The translations under genes were made by a program, and so were the position numbers. Below are positions 16,550 through 24,264 of a stretch of DNA of 64,000 nt, piece by piece. This stretch comes from Secundilactobacillus silagincola. GTDB lineage: Bacteria > Bacillota > Bacilli > Lactobacillales > Lactobacillaceae. Each line of letters opens with the position of its first letter. Positions within the stretch are counted from its first letter, which is position 1. The notes beneath the pieces are model-generated. The model saw only the letters and a list, made by a program, of their open reading frames with translations. It ran no database searches and was not told where the DNA came from. Where the stretch lies: positions 186,001-250,000 of the forward strand of contig NZ_BCMJ01000002.1 in the NCBI RefSeq assembly GCF_002583405.1, in the 5' to 3' direction.

Positions 16550-17494
16550 ATGATTGAAACCACCAAGCCGTTAAGTTACGCAAACGTACTCAGTATGAAA
16601 GATTTGGATGCCGATGAAGTGATGGCATTCATTAAAGAAGCCCAGCAGTTTAAGGCCGGCAAACAGATTCATCTGACGCGACCGGTTTACGCTGCCAACC
16701 TGTTCTTTGAAAACAGTACCCGAACCCACACCAGCTTTGAAATGGCTGAACGTAAATTGGGCTTGCAAGTCGTTGACTTCAACCCGGCTGTCAGTTCTGT
16801 TAATAAGGGTGAGAGTATGGGCGATACCGTGAAGGCACTGCAGGCTATCGGTGTGGACGTGGTTGCTATCCGTGATCGACATAACGAATACTACAACGCA
16901 CTTGTTAACGACCGCAACATTCATGTAGGCATCGCTAACGGGGGTGATGGTTCTGGTGAGCATCCTTCACAATCGTTGCTTGATATGATGACCATTTACG
17001 AAGAATTTGGCACCTTTGAAGGTTTAAAAGTTGCTATCATCGGTGACTTAGCGCATTCACGCGTGGCTCGATCAAACATGGAAGTTTTAAACAAACTCGG
17101 TGCTCAAGTCTTCTTTGGCGGACCAAAGAAGTGGTTCGACGATCGTTTTGACGCTTACGGGACTTGGTTGCCAGTAGATGATTTAGTTGATCATATGGAC
17201 GTGATGATGTTTCTGCGCGTTCAGCACGAACGACTGGATGCTACAGAAAATAAGCACTTTACGGCGGCTAAATACAATGCTGAGTACGGTTTAACACCTG
17301 CTCGCAAGGCTCGGATGCAGGAACACGCCATCATCATGCACCCAGCGCCAGTGAACCGTGGAGTTGAAATTGCGGATGACTTAGTAGAATGCGACAGTTC
17401 CAGAATTTTCCAGCAAATGGCTAACGGTGTTTACGTGCGAATGGCAATTATGACAAGTTTGCTGCGCTACCAAGGGTTGGTGGATGAGGATTAA
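16550..17494 (+). CDS. pyrB: aspartate carbamoyltransferase catalytic subunit
   Basis: The 314 aa protein joins carbamoyl phosphate and aspartate, the first committed step of UMP synthesis. The carbamoyl phosphate loop FFENSTRTHTSFEMAERKLG (about 52-71) and the C-terminal HPAPVNRGVEI motif are intact. The length is typical of unregulated Gram-positive enzymes; no pyrI gene is present. AGGAGG sits 8 nt before ATG. pyrC follows 2 bp after the stop. Expression is governed by the PyrR attenuator upstream. Note that pyrR, carAB and pyrD are not in this window. Confidence 0.97.
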   Translation: MIETTKPLSYANVLSMKDLDADEVMAFIKEAQQFKAGKQIHLTRPVYAANLFFENSTRTHTSFEMAERKLGLQVVDFNPAVSSVNKGESMGDTVKALQAIGVDVVAIRDRHNEYYNALVNDRNIHVGIANGGDGSGEHPSQSLLDMMTIYEEFGTFEGLKVAIIGDLAHSRVARSNMEVLNKLGAQVFFGGPKKWFDDRFDAYGTWLPVDDLVDHMDVMMFLRVQHERLDATENKHFTAAKYNAEYGLTPARKARMQEHAIIMHPAPVNRGVEIADDLVECDSSRIFQQMANGVYVRMAIMTSLLRYQGLVDED

Positions 17495-17496
17495 TC

Positions 17497-18783
17497 ATGA
17501 AACGATTAATTAAAAACGGTCAGTGCCTAGTTGACGGGCATTTACAAGTGCAAGATATATTGATTGCTGACGGCAAAATCGAAAAATTCGGGCAGCACCT
17601 AGCAGCAAACGTTCCGGTGGGTCAGATCATTGATGCCCAGGGATTATTTGTGAGCCCGGGGCTAGTTGACCTCCACGTTCATTTACGGGAACCCGGTCAA
17701 ACAGATAAGGAAACGGTCAAAACGGGGAGCTTAGCAGCTGCTCATGGCGGTTATACCACCATTGCTGCGATGCCCAACGTCATTCCGGCTCCAGACACAC
17801 CGAAACGGATGCAAGACATGCTGGCATTAAATCAGCGAGACGGTGCAGTTCATATGGTTCAGTATGCCACCATTACGACTGATCGTGGCGGTGATGAACT
17901 GGTCGATATGGCTGGCTTAAAGGCTGCCGGTGCCTTTGCATTCAGTAATGATGGTAACGGTGTTCAAACTGCGTGCACTATGTATCAAGGAATGAAGCAG
18001 GCAGCGGCGTTAAACATGGCTGTGGTTGCCCATGCGGAAGACGATAGTTTAACCTATGGTGGTGTCATGCACGAAGGCGGTGTGTCAAAACGACTGGGAT
18101 TACCTGGAATTCCAAGTGTTTCCGAAACTGCCCAAGTTGCTAGGGACGTGGCTTTAGCCGCGGCTACCGGAGTCCATTACCATGTTTGCCATGTCTCGTC
18201 GGCTGCGACGGTTCAGGTGATTCGAGCAGCTAAAGCGGCGGGGGTGAACGTGACCTGTGAAGTTTCCCCCCATCATTTACTGTTAAGCGATGAGACGATT
18301 ACAAGTGATAATGCCATGCTCAAAATGAATCCGCCACTGGGTAGTGAACGAGATCGACAAGCGCTTATTGCGGGGCTGCTAGACGGTACCATTGATGTTA
18401 TCGCCACCGACCATGCCCCGCACACGGATGCTGAAAAAGCACAGTCTATGTTGAAGGCACCTTTTGGTATTACTGGTAGCGAAACGGCATTTGCGATGCT
18501 GTACACCCGTTTTGTGAAAACGGGACTATTTAGTCTGGCACAGTTGATCAATTGGATGGCTGTTCAGCCAGCGGTATTGTTTGGACTCAATGCTGGGCAG
18601 CTTACTGAAGGCGCACCAGCTGATCTGGCACTGTTTGATCTCACTACGCCATTTACGATCAACGCTAATGATTTCTTATCTAAGGGGCATAACTCACCAT
18701 TTATTGGCGAACAAGTTCTGGGTAAGACTGTACGTACGATTGTTTCTGGTCAAGACGTTTATCCGCTTCGAGATATTAACTGA
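17497..18783 (+). CDS. pyrC: dihydroorotase
   Basis: The 428 aa type I (class IB) dihydroorotase closes carbamoyl aspartate to dihydroorotate. Visible metal motifs: DLHVHLREPGQTDKET (about 56-71, the HxH pair), the His residues of VVAHAEDD and HVCHVSS, and the catalytic Asp in ATDHAPH (about 305). The ATG lies 2 bp after the pyrB stop in a two-gene operon. The rest of the pathway seen here (pyrF-pyrE) is 20 kb away under its own attenuator. No terminator is obvious directly after the stop. Confidence 0.96.
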   Translation: MKRLIKNGQCLVDGHLQVQDILIADGKIEKFGQHLAANVPVGQIIDAQGLFVSPGLVDLHVHLREPGQTDKETVKTGSLAAAHGGYTTIAAMPNVIPAPDTPKRMQDMLALNQRDGAVHMVQYATITTDRGGDELVDMAGLKAAGAFAFSNDGNGVQTACTMYQGMKQAAALNMAVVAHAEDDSLTYGGVMHEGGVSKRLGLPGIPSVSETAQVARDVALAAATGVHYHVCHVSSAATVQVIRAAKAAGVNVTCEVSPHHLLLSDETITSDNAMLKMNPPLGSERDRQALIAGLLDGTIDVIATDHAPHTDAEKAQSMLKAPFGITGSETAFAMLYTRFVKTGLFSLAQLINWMAVQPAVLFGLNAGQLTEGAPADLALFDLTTPFTINANDFLSKGHNSPFIGEQVLGKTVRTIVSGQDVYPLRDIN

Positions 18784-18786
18784 TAC

Positions 18787-18816
18787 TTGCTTTGAGATGA
18801 CTCCAATCACTATAAT
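18787..18816 (+). promoter_or_regulatory. promoter of the 69-aa protein gene
   Basis: TTGCTT and a consensus TATAAT are separated by 18 bp, immediately after the pyrC stop. Confidence 0.6.
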
Positions 18817-18844
18817 TAATGTAGTGAAGATTGGGGGAATAAAG

Positions 18845-19054
18845 ATGACTGGAGCAGAATTAGCTGCTTTAAAGCCATTGCTGGCTGCATATAACATTGA
18901 GTTGGAGATTAGCGGTACGGTTATTACTCACGTGAATGGGCACGAGGCGCAATTAGACGTTACAGGTTATATGCCTGATCAGCTAATCAAGCTTGTGTTG
19001 GAGATAGTGGGAACTGATCTAAGAGCCGCGTTATTCAAAAAAATGCACGAGTAA
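18845..19054 (+). CDS. small hypothetical protein, 69 aa
   Basis: I do not recognise it. It starts MTGAELAALKPLL at an ATG behind TGGGGG, with its own consensus promoter. The pattern (helix, three short strands VITHVNGHEAQLDVTG, two helices) suggests a compact alpha/beta fold. There is no signal or membrane segment. It lies between pyrC and a secreted-protein gene but is unlikely to be functionally tied to either. Confidence 0.65.
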   Translation: MTGAELAALKPLLAAYNIELEISGTVITHVNGHEAQLDVTGYMPDQLIKLVLEIVGTDLRAALFKKMHE

Positions 19055-19186
19055 TATAACAGTTGTGTGACAATTGTTTCAAATTGCTGACAAATGTTAA
19101 CTTGAATGAGACACTGACGTAATTTTCTTTGACTATACTAGTCTATGTTGTTTACGAACGAACTAGATTGTTGAGGAGAATTAATC

Positions 19187-19576
19187 TTGTCATTAAAAAC
19201 TTGGATAGCGAGTCTATTACTCACCGTATCAATGTTTGCGGGCGTTGCCGGTGTGACCGGAACGAACGCAGCTGCAAAAATAAAATATAATCCCAAAGCA
19301 GATGCGATTATGAGCATCTCGGCGTTTAAACGTATGGGTCGTGTTCATTATCATCACCGGGTATTTACCTATTATTCACCAAATGGCTCTCATATTTTTG
19401 GTATGGGCGCCTACACGTCAGATGGAACTTACACGTTGAATGGTCATGATAAGAACGGCTATTTGATTTTAGCGAATAATAAAAAGTTTGGTACTAAGAT
19501 TAAGACGCCATTAGGTGTGGGTGTTGTTCATGATCGTGGCACTTATGGCGGTCACTATGATATTGTTGTGAAGTAG
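19187..19576 (+). CDS. secreted protein resembling a 3D/double-psi barrel domain
   Basis: The 129 aa product starts at TTG behind GAGGAG. A Sec signal peptide (about 1-30, cleaved near TNAAAK) precedes a single domain. The second half, GAYTSDGTYTLNG followed by GTKIKTPLGVGVVHDRG and GHYDIVV, resembles the 3D (three-Asp) double-psi barrel of lytic transglycosylases and resuscitation factors. The match is by eye and the first catalytic Asp is uncertain. A wall-related role is inferred. The TAG stop is formed by the first bases of a family A repeat. Confidence 0.6.
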   Translation: MSLKTWIASLLLTVSMFAGVAGVTGTNAAAKIKYNPKADAIMSISAFKRMGRVHYHHRVFTYYSPNGSHIFGMGAYTSDGTYTLNGHDKNGYLILANNKKFGTKIKTPLGVGVVHDRGTYGGHYDIVVK

Positions 19577-19694
19577 AGTGTGAAAACAAGCGTTTAAAGA
19601 GTGGAGTACAGGGCCTCAAGGCGAAAATTCCCGAACTTGGAATTTACGCCTTGAGGCCTGTATGCAACTCTTTGCTTGTTTGAACACGTTTAAG
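19574..19694 (+). repeat. palindromic element family A overlapping a stop codon
   Basis: TAGA-GTGT-[GA]-AAACAAGC-[GTTT]-AAAGAGT-[GGAG], unique apical stem TACAGGGCCTCAAGGCG with loop GAACTT, then [TGCA]-ACTCTTT-GCTTGTTT-[GA]-ACAC. The stop codon of the preceding gene is part of the element. Confidence 0.85.
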
Positions 19695-19697
19695 AAA

Positions 19698-19740
19698 ATA
19701 ATCCCCATTCTGATGGTTTTATCAGAATGGGGATTATTTG
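19698..19740. terminator. bidirectional terminator
   Basis: AAATAATCCCCATTCTGAT pairs with ATCAGAATGGGGATTATTT, between convergent genes. Confidence 0.9.
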
Positions 19741-19763
19741 TATCCTAACGTTTGCATTGTGAC

Positions 19764-20102
19764 TTAGTTAAACTTCCAGTCATCTAGATCTTTTTCGTGT
19801 TTACCGAGATAACTGATGGCTTCTTGTACGAGTGATTCAGACTCTTTATCGAGTTCATCAGCTGGCGTTCCGGATTCATAGTCCGAAAGAAATCCTTCAC
19901 CTACGGCTTTATAGATATGTTCACGGGCTTCGCCACCATCTTTAAATAGTGAATCTAAGCCCTTAACGTCGTCTTTTGCTGCGTTATAAATGACCTCCGC
20001 AAGGTCATCTCGATTACCTAATTTTTTGGCACCATACTCCATTAAGAAGTCATTCATGTCGACGATAACACTGTCTTTGAGTGCTTTCTCAGATTTTTTC
20101 AA
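19764..20102 (-). CDS. hypothetical acidic protein, 112 aa
   Basis: I do not recognise a family. The start is TTG (MKKSEKALKDS) behind GAGGTG. The product is helical and acidic, without signal or membrane segments; the ending LGKHEKDLDDWKF and the middle YNAAKDDVKGLDSL look like packed amphipathic helices. It is monocistronic and divergent from the Flp-type regulator gene, whose operator region lies between them and might also affect this gene. Confidence 0.65.
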   Translation of the reverse strand: MKKSEKALKDSVIVDMNDFLMEYGAKKLGNRDDLAEVIYNAAKDDVKGLDSLFKDGGEAREHIYKAVGEGFLSDYESGTPADELDKESESLVQEAISYLGKHEKDLDDWKFN

Positions 20103-20181
20103 GAATAATCACCTCTTTCATTCATTTTAAAACTTTCTGTGGTCGAAATTCAACGTGTACGCAATGATAAATGGCGGTTGT

Positions 20182-20198
20182 CGATTAATAATTAATCG
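20182..20198. promoter_or_regulatory. perfect 8-1-8 palindrome upstream of flp
   Basis: CGATTAAT-A-ATTAATCG is perfectly symmetric and lies 1 bp upstream of the FNR-type box. The central 7-1-7 core has Fur-superfamily geometry, so a PerR-like protein could bind; this is inference. Confidence 0.4.
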
Positions 20199-20199
20199 G

Positions 20200-20217
20200 A
20201 CTTGATTTACGTCAAGT
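20200..20217. promoter_or_regulatory. perfect FNR-type box of the Flp regulator
   Basis: ACTTGA-TTTACG-TCAAGT has the TTGA-N6-TCAA core of FNR/CRP boxes. Its centre is about 41.5 bp before the start point predicted from the -10 box, the class II activator position. Confidence 0.65.
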
Positions 20218-20243
20218 TCAATCACTGTTTTATCGGGTATAAT
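20215..20243 (+). promoter_or_regulatory. promoter of flp
   Basis: A consensus TATAAT (20238-20243) with a poor -35 (AGTTCA, 17 bp spacing). That is typical of an activator-dependent promoter, with the FNR box overlapping the -35. Confidence 0.6.
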
Positions 20244-20289
20244 CGGGTTAGAATGAAACAGGAAGGTAACCGGATTGGAGGTTAACGCA

Positions 20290-20970
20290 ATGTTAGAAAA
20301 TCATGATGCGATAGCTTGTGTCAAATTAGTACCGATCTTTCAGCAATTAGATCATGACACGATTTCTGCCGTGGCTGAGTTGGTACAGGATCGACACGTC
20401 AAAAAGGGTGAATTCGTCTTCATGGCAGGTGACCATGCGGATTCATTGATTATTATGGCTCACGGACAAGTCAAAGTGACCCAAAGCTCAGCTAATGGCC
20501 GAGAACAGTTGATTCGGCTTCTACAGACGGGAGATTTCGATGGCGAATCAGTTTTGTTCGAAGATTCGGAAAGAAAAACCACTGCAGAAGCACTGACTGA
20601 CACACAAATTTGTTTAATCACTCGTCAGGACTTTCAAAAATTAATTAAACAGTCACCAACGGTTGCCATTAATATGTTAAACGCTTTAGGTAAGCGGGTG
20701 ACTGAACTTGAGGCTCAGGCAGCGGCAACGCTCACTACCAGTGTTGGTGAGCGTTTGGCTAACTACCTGGTTGAAACTAGCTCGGAATTAGAAACTAACG
20801 ACTTTGATTTACCGTTGCAAAAAAAGGATTTAGCGCTCTATCTAGGAACTTCGCCGGAAACAATCAGCCGGAAACTGAAACAGTTCTCGACGTCGGGATT
20901 AATCTCGCAGCGAGGGCGCAACCACATTAAGCTTAATGACATTGATGGTTTAATGATGGTGGAAAATTAG
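20290..20970 (+). CDS. flp: Crp/Fnr-family regulator, Flp-like
   Basis: The 226 aa protein has a cyclic-nucleotide-like beta-roll (about 15-125), a dimer helix (about 128-150) and a C-terminal winged helix (about 165-220). The recognition helix contains SPETISRKL, with the Glu-x-x-Ser-Arg pattern FNR uses to read TTGA. There are only two cysteines (about 10 and 108). The same arrangement in Lactobacillus casei FLP forms a redox-sensing disulfide instead of an Fe-S cluster. ATG 20290 fits TTGGAGG; the earlier TTG overlaps that site. A perfect FNR box at -41.5 suggests autoactivation. Targets outside the window are unknown. Confidence 0.88.
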   Translation: MLENHDAIACVKLVPIFQQLDHDTISAVAELVQDRHVKKGEFVFMAGDHADSLIIMAHGQVKVTQSSANGREQLIRLLQTGDFDGESVLFEDSERKTTAEALTDTQICLITRQDFQKLIKQSPTVAINMLNALGKRVTELEAQAAATLTTSVGERLANYLVETSSELETNDFDLPLQKKDLALYLGTSPETISRKLKQFSTSGLISQRGRNHIKLNDIDGLMMVEN

Positions 20971-20997
20971 TCAGTTAAATTAATTACTGCAACTATT

Positions 20998-21028
20998 AAC
21001 AGACTGCCCGATTAGTGGTAGTCTGTTT
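20998..21028 (+). terminator. terminator after flp
   Basis: AACAGACTGCC pairs with GGTAGTCTGTT (one G-T). Confidence 0.75.
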
Positions 21029-21038
21029 ATGGTTTATT

Positions 21039-21111
21039 GGGTCCATAGCTCAGTTGGGAGAGCGCCTGCTTCGCATGTAGGAGGTCGACGGTTCAAGTCC
21101 GTTTGGATCCA
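21039..21111 (+). tRNA. tRNA-Ala, anticodon CGC
   Basis: A 73-nt cloverleaf: acceptor GGGTCCA/TGGATCC, D arm GCTC...GAGC, anticodon arm CCTGC/GTAGG with loop TTCGCAT, five-base variable region, T arm with TTCAAGT. The anticodon CGC reads GCG (Ala). The discriminator is A and CCA is not encoded. Confidence 0.93.
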
Positions 21112-21218
21112 TTTTGTTTTGCTCAAAAAAGATTAAGGAAAGATTAAGGATTGTATTAATACATTTAACATGCTATGATTCGGTTAATGTTATGGGTCTA
21201 TTTTTAGGGGGAATCATA

Positions 21219-22034
21219 ATGATGAAAAAGATTGGTACAAAATTACTTATTGTGATAGCTGTAATGTTTGGTGGCATCGTGGCCGTGCAGCAACCAACCA
21301 CAGCACATGCGTCAAACAAAATTTCGTCTGTTCCAAGCGGTCATTTTAAGGTATCAAAAGCCGGTTACGCGTTTCACTGGCAGACAGTTAAAAGTGGCAG
21401 TAAAAAGGCACAGATCCTTGTGTTTGGTGACTTTAAGCAACCTACTGTTCGTTATGCTGTCCCAACTAAGTATAAGTTAAGCAAGAATCACCGGACTTTG
21501 ACGACTTACTATCGTTTGATGAATAAGAATAAGTTAGATAAGACGACTTACCGGATGGATATCTATAAATACAGTAACAGTAAGTATAAAGTTAAGTTAA
21601 ATCAGTATAAGGCGGGCTTACTGCCAAGTTATAAGGGTAAATCTTACACGGCCAATGTGACTAAGAGTTCACCAGCGCAGAGTTATGCGTCAACTTATGC
21701 TAAGCCTAAATTATTTAATGCAGAATATAAAGCGACTTATAAAGCGAATTATGACGCAAACTATAAAGCAGCGTATGATGCATATCTTACCCAAGTGACC
21801 GACGCAATCAACAAGGGTGCCCAACAAGATTATAAAGATGGTAAAAATGGGGATCCAAGTACACCCGAAGCGCAACAAGATATCAAAAATGCGGCACTTA
21901 AATATGTTAAAGACAATACTGATAAAATTACCCAAAATGTCACCACTAATTTTACCAAAGCTGTGACCCAAAAAGTTGACAAAGATGTCGCCAAGACTCT
22001 TCAAAACCTGGTTTCGGCATACAACGCACATTGA
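21219..22034 (+). CDS. secreted protein with tyrosine heptad-like repeat
   Basis: The 271 aa protein has a Sec signal peptide (about 1-30, cleaved after TTAHA) and a beta-rich basic domain (about 35-165). A striking segment follows (about 165-190) where tyrosine recurs every four residues (NAEYKATYKANYDANYKAAY). The C-terminus is a long helix (about 190-271). Start ATG 21219 fits TAGGGGGA. No enzymatic motif is seen, and the family is not recognised beyond resemblance to lactobacillus surface proteins. The spaced tyrosines would line one face of a helix and could mediate wall or self-association; this is inferred. Confidence 0.75.
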   Translation: MMKKIGTKLLIVIAVMFGGIVAVQQPTTAHASNKISSVPSGHFKVSKAGYAFHWQTVKSGSKKAQILVFGDFKQPTVRYAVPTKYKLSKNHRTLTTYYRLMNKNKLDKTTYRMDIYKYSNSKYKVKLNQYKAGLLPSYKGKSYTANVTKSSPAQSYASTYAKPKLFNAEYKATYKANYDANYKAAYDAYLTQVTDAINKGAQQDYKDGKNGDPSTPEAQQDIKNAALKYVKDNTDKITQNVTTNFTKAVTQKVDKDVAKTLQNLVSAYNAH

Positions 22035-22054
22035 TTTATTAAAGACCAAATTAA

Positions 22055-22270
22055 GTTGTGACAAAACTGGTAGATTCCAGAGTTTAACACAATTAAAGCC
22101 TATTCCGATGTACTTTTCGGAATAGGCTTTAATTGTGTTAAATGGCCGGAATCTGTGTTTTGATGCGCGATTAGGCTATATTGACGTATAGAATCAAGGT
22201 CTCATTACGACTAAGCGTAACTAAAAATGGATTGAAATACTTACCAAGATAGACTTGCGGCACAATCTCT
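22055..22270 (+). repeat. palindromic element family B, long form
   Basis: GTGACAAAACTGGTA-GATTCC-[AG]-AGTTTAACACAATT, apical stem AAAGCCTATTCCG, then AATTGTGTTAAAT-[GGCC]-GGAATC-TGTGTTTT. It is followed by AGGCTATATTG and, 80 bp on, a partly complementary CCAAGATAGACTTGCGGCACA. The whole interval between convergent genes is occupied. Confidence 0.8.
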
Positions 22271-22278
22271 TTTGTAGT

Positions 22279-22647
22279 TTAATGCCGAACTGAACGGTGA
22301 CCACCACTCCGTCGTCCCTTAATGACTTGACGTTTAAACTTAGGTTTTGCGTTATCAGCTTCAAATTTAAAGTGATGCATTTTGCCGGCGAATGGCTGTC
22401 CACTCATGCGGATACGTAGCCAAGATTGCATGGTCGCCAACATTTGTTTAGCGTTTTCGACTTGAATGGTTTGACCTGCTTTTTCGGCTGCTGGAAGGAT
22501 ATCTTCTTGAATCTGTTTAACTAGCTTTTGATGGTAGGCAACTAATTCCATCGTTAGTGGTGCCTGAACATACTGATTAAATAAGCTTTCAATGTAGCGA
22601 AGCGCGTCTTTTGCGTTTTTGGGTTGATAATAACGATCATCTGTCAT
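22279..22647 (-). CDS. hypothetical protein, 122 aa
   Basis: I do not recognise a family. Start MTDDRYYQPKNAKDALRY, ATG behind GAGGTGT. An N-terminal helical part (about 10-85) resembles a three-helix bundle (KQIQEDILPAAEKAGQ). The C-terminus is very basic (KFKRQVIKGRRSGGHRSVRH) and could bind nucleic acid. No membrane or signal segment. Its stop lies 9 bp from the family B element. Confidence 0.6.
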   Translation of the reverse strand: MTDDRYYQPKNAKDALRYIESLFNQYVQAPLTMELVAYHQKLVKQIQEDILPAAEKAGQTIQVENAKQMLATMQSWLRIRMSGQPFAGKMHHFKFEADNAKPKFKRQVIKGRRSGGHRSVRH

Positions 22648-22812
22648 GTTTTTACACCTCGAGTATATAGAATAGCAGTCCAAATCAGGTTAAGCAAGAA
22701 GCGACGTTAAAGATGTGGAAATTACCGCTGTAAGTAGATTAAGTGTTTGATTAAAACCGTAAAAAAGCGTAAATTTAAAAATTGTAAATAGCTCAAAGTG
22801 AGAAGGTGCAGC

Positions 22813-24264
22813 GTGGCAAGCAAAGATTATGTAGCCGACCAGCGGGTTCAAAGACATCGCTGGTGGATTCTAGCGGCGGTGGGTTTATTTACGTTCATGT
22901 CGACACTAGATGCTAGTATTGTTAATATTGCGTTACCTGTGATTTCAAAGAATTTAAGTATTCCAATGAACCAGTCAGAGTGGGTAGTTTCGATTTACCT
23001 GATCGTCATCTGTGCACTGTTACTCCTATTCGGTAAGCTAGGTGATTCACTGGGTAAAATCAACGTTTTTCGAATTGGCACGTTGCTATTTGTTTTCGGT
23101 TCGTTGCTGGCCGGCTTTAACGGCAATTTTTACTTGCTGCTGTCGGCACGGGTGGTCCAGGCACTTGGAGCATCGATGACCATGGCGAATAATAACGGTA
23201 TCATTACCGAAATTTTTCCCTTTAGTGAACGAGGACGCGCTCTAGGTATGATTGGTTCGTTCGTGGCGTTGGGTGCCATTGCAGGACCAGGATTGGGCGG
23301 TATTGTACTGTCTCATCTCCCTTGGGGCTATATTTTCTGGTTAAACGTTCCTATTGGGGTGGTGACAATTATTATTGGCCAAGTGATCTTACCTGCAGAC
23401 ATCACTAAAACCCACGAAAAAATTGATCGTTTTGGTGCGGTAACTATGGCGCTGTTCATGGTGTCACTATTTGTTGGTATCTTTTTAGGCCAGGAAATTG
23501 GTTTTACCAATCCATTGATTTTAGGGTTATTTGTTTTCGCCATCGTGATTGGAGCCGTCTTTGTCCGCATTGAGAATCATCAGGCTAATCCGTTATTGTC
23601 ATTTAGTCTATTTAAAAATGGTGCTTTTACGATGAGCTTGTTATGTGCGTTCCTTATTTTCGTCACCAACTTCTTCTTTAATGTCATTTCACCGTTTTAC
23701 TTAGAAAATGCCCGTGGGTTAAAACCTAATGTTGCCGGGCTGATCTTGATGGCTTATCCAATTGTGCAAGTAATCGTGGCGCCAATTGCGGGTGCCATCT
23801 CAGATCGAATCGGCCCTGAACTGATTACCTTTTGTGGCTTGATTTTGATTCTGATGAGTCAAATTGGGTATATGTTGACAGATCTGACGACATCGTTGTG
23901 GCTTTTTACCGCAATCGTGGGCTTCGTGGGTTTCGGTAACGGTATTTTTCAGGCGCCTAATAACACCATTGTTATGAGCGCGGTTGATCCCGAAAATCTT
24001 GGCATTGCCGGTGGGATGAACGCGTTAGTGCGTAATTTAGGAATGGTAGTTGGCGTTTCGTTTTCCACAACGGTACTTTTTAGCGCCATGAGTCACTATC
24101 AAGGAACGAAGGTGACCACTTATCTGAACGGACAACCGGATGTTTTTATCTATGGTATGCACGTTTCATTTTTAATTGCAGCCATCATTTGTGCGATTGC
24201 CGCGATGATAACGGGATATCGTTTAATTAAACGGCCAACTGGGCCAACGAAAGGTGAATCATAA
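22813..24264 (+). CDS. MFS drug:H+ antiporter, DHA2 (14-helix) family
   Basis: About 483 aa with 14 membrane helices. The motif-1 region MSTLDASIVNIALPVI (about 35-50), LFGKLGDSLGK and the motif C-like GSFVALGAIAGPGLGG place it with EmrB/QacA-type exporters. GTG 22813 is favoured over GTG 22798 because GAGAAGGTG lies at the right distance. It likely exports cationic drugs or other toxic compounds. The HAD gene starts directly after its stop, so the two form an operon. Confidence 0.88.
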   Translation: MASKDYVADQRVQRHRWWILAAVGLFTFMSTLDASIVNIALPVISKNLSIPMNQSEWVVSIYLIVICALLLLFGKLGDSLGKINVFRIGTLLFVFGSLLAGFNGNFYLLLSARVVQALGASMTMANNNGIITEIFPFSERGRALGMIGSFVALGAIAGPGLGGIVLSHLPWGYIFWLNVPIGVVTIIIGQVILPADITKTHEKIDRFGAVTMALFMVSLFVGIFLGQEIGFTNPLILGLFVFAIVIGAVFVRIENHQANPLLSFSLFKNGAFTMSLLCAFLIFVTNFFFNVISPFYLENARGLKPNVAGLILMAYPIVQVIVAPIAGAISDRIGPELITFCGLILILMSQIGYMLTDLTTSLWLFTAIVGFVGFGNGIFQAPNNTIVMSAVDPENLGIAGGMNALVRNLGMVVGVSFSTTVLFSAMSHYQGTKVTTYLNGQPDVFIYGMHVSFLIAAIICAIAAMITGYRLIKRPTGPTKGES

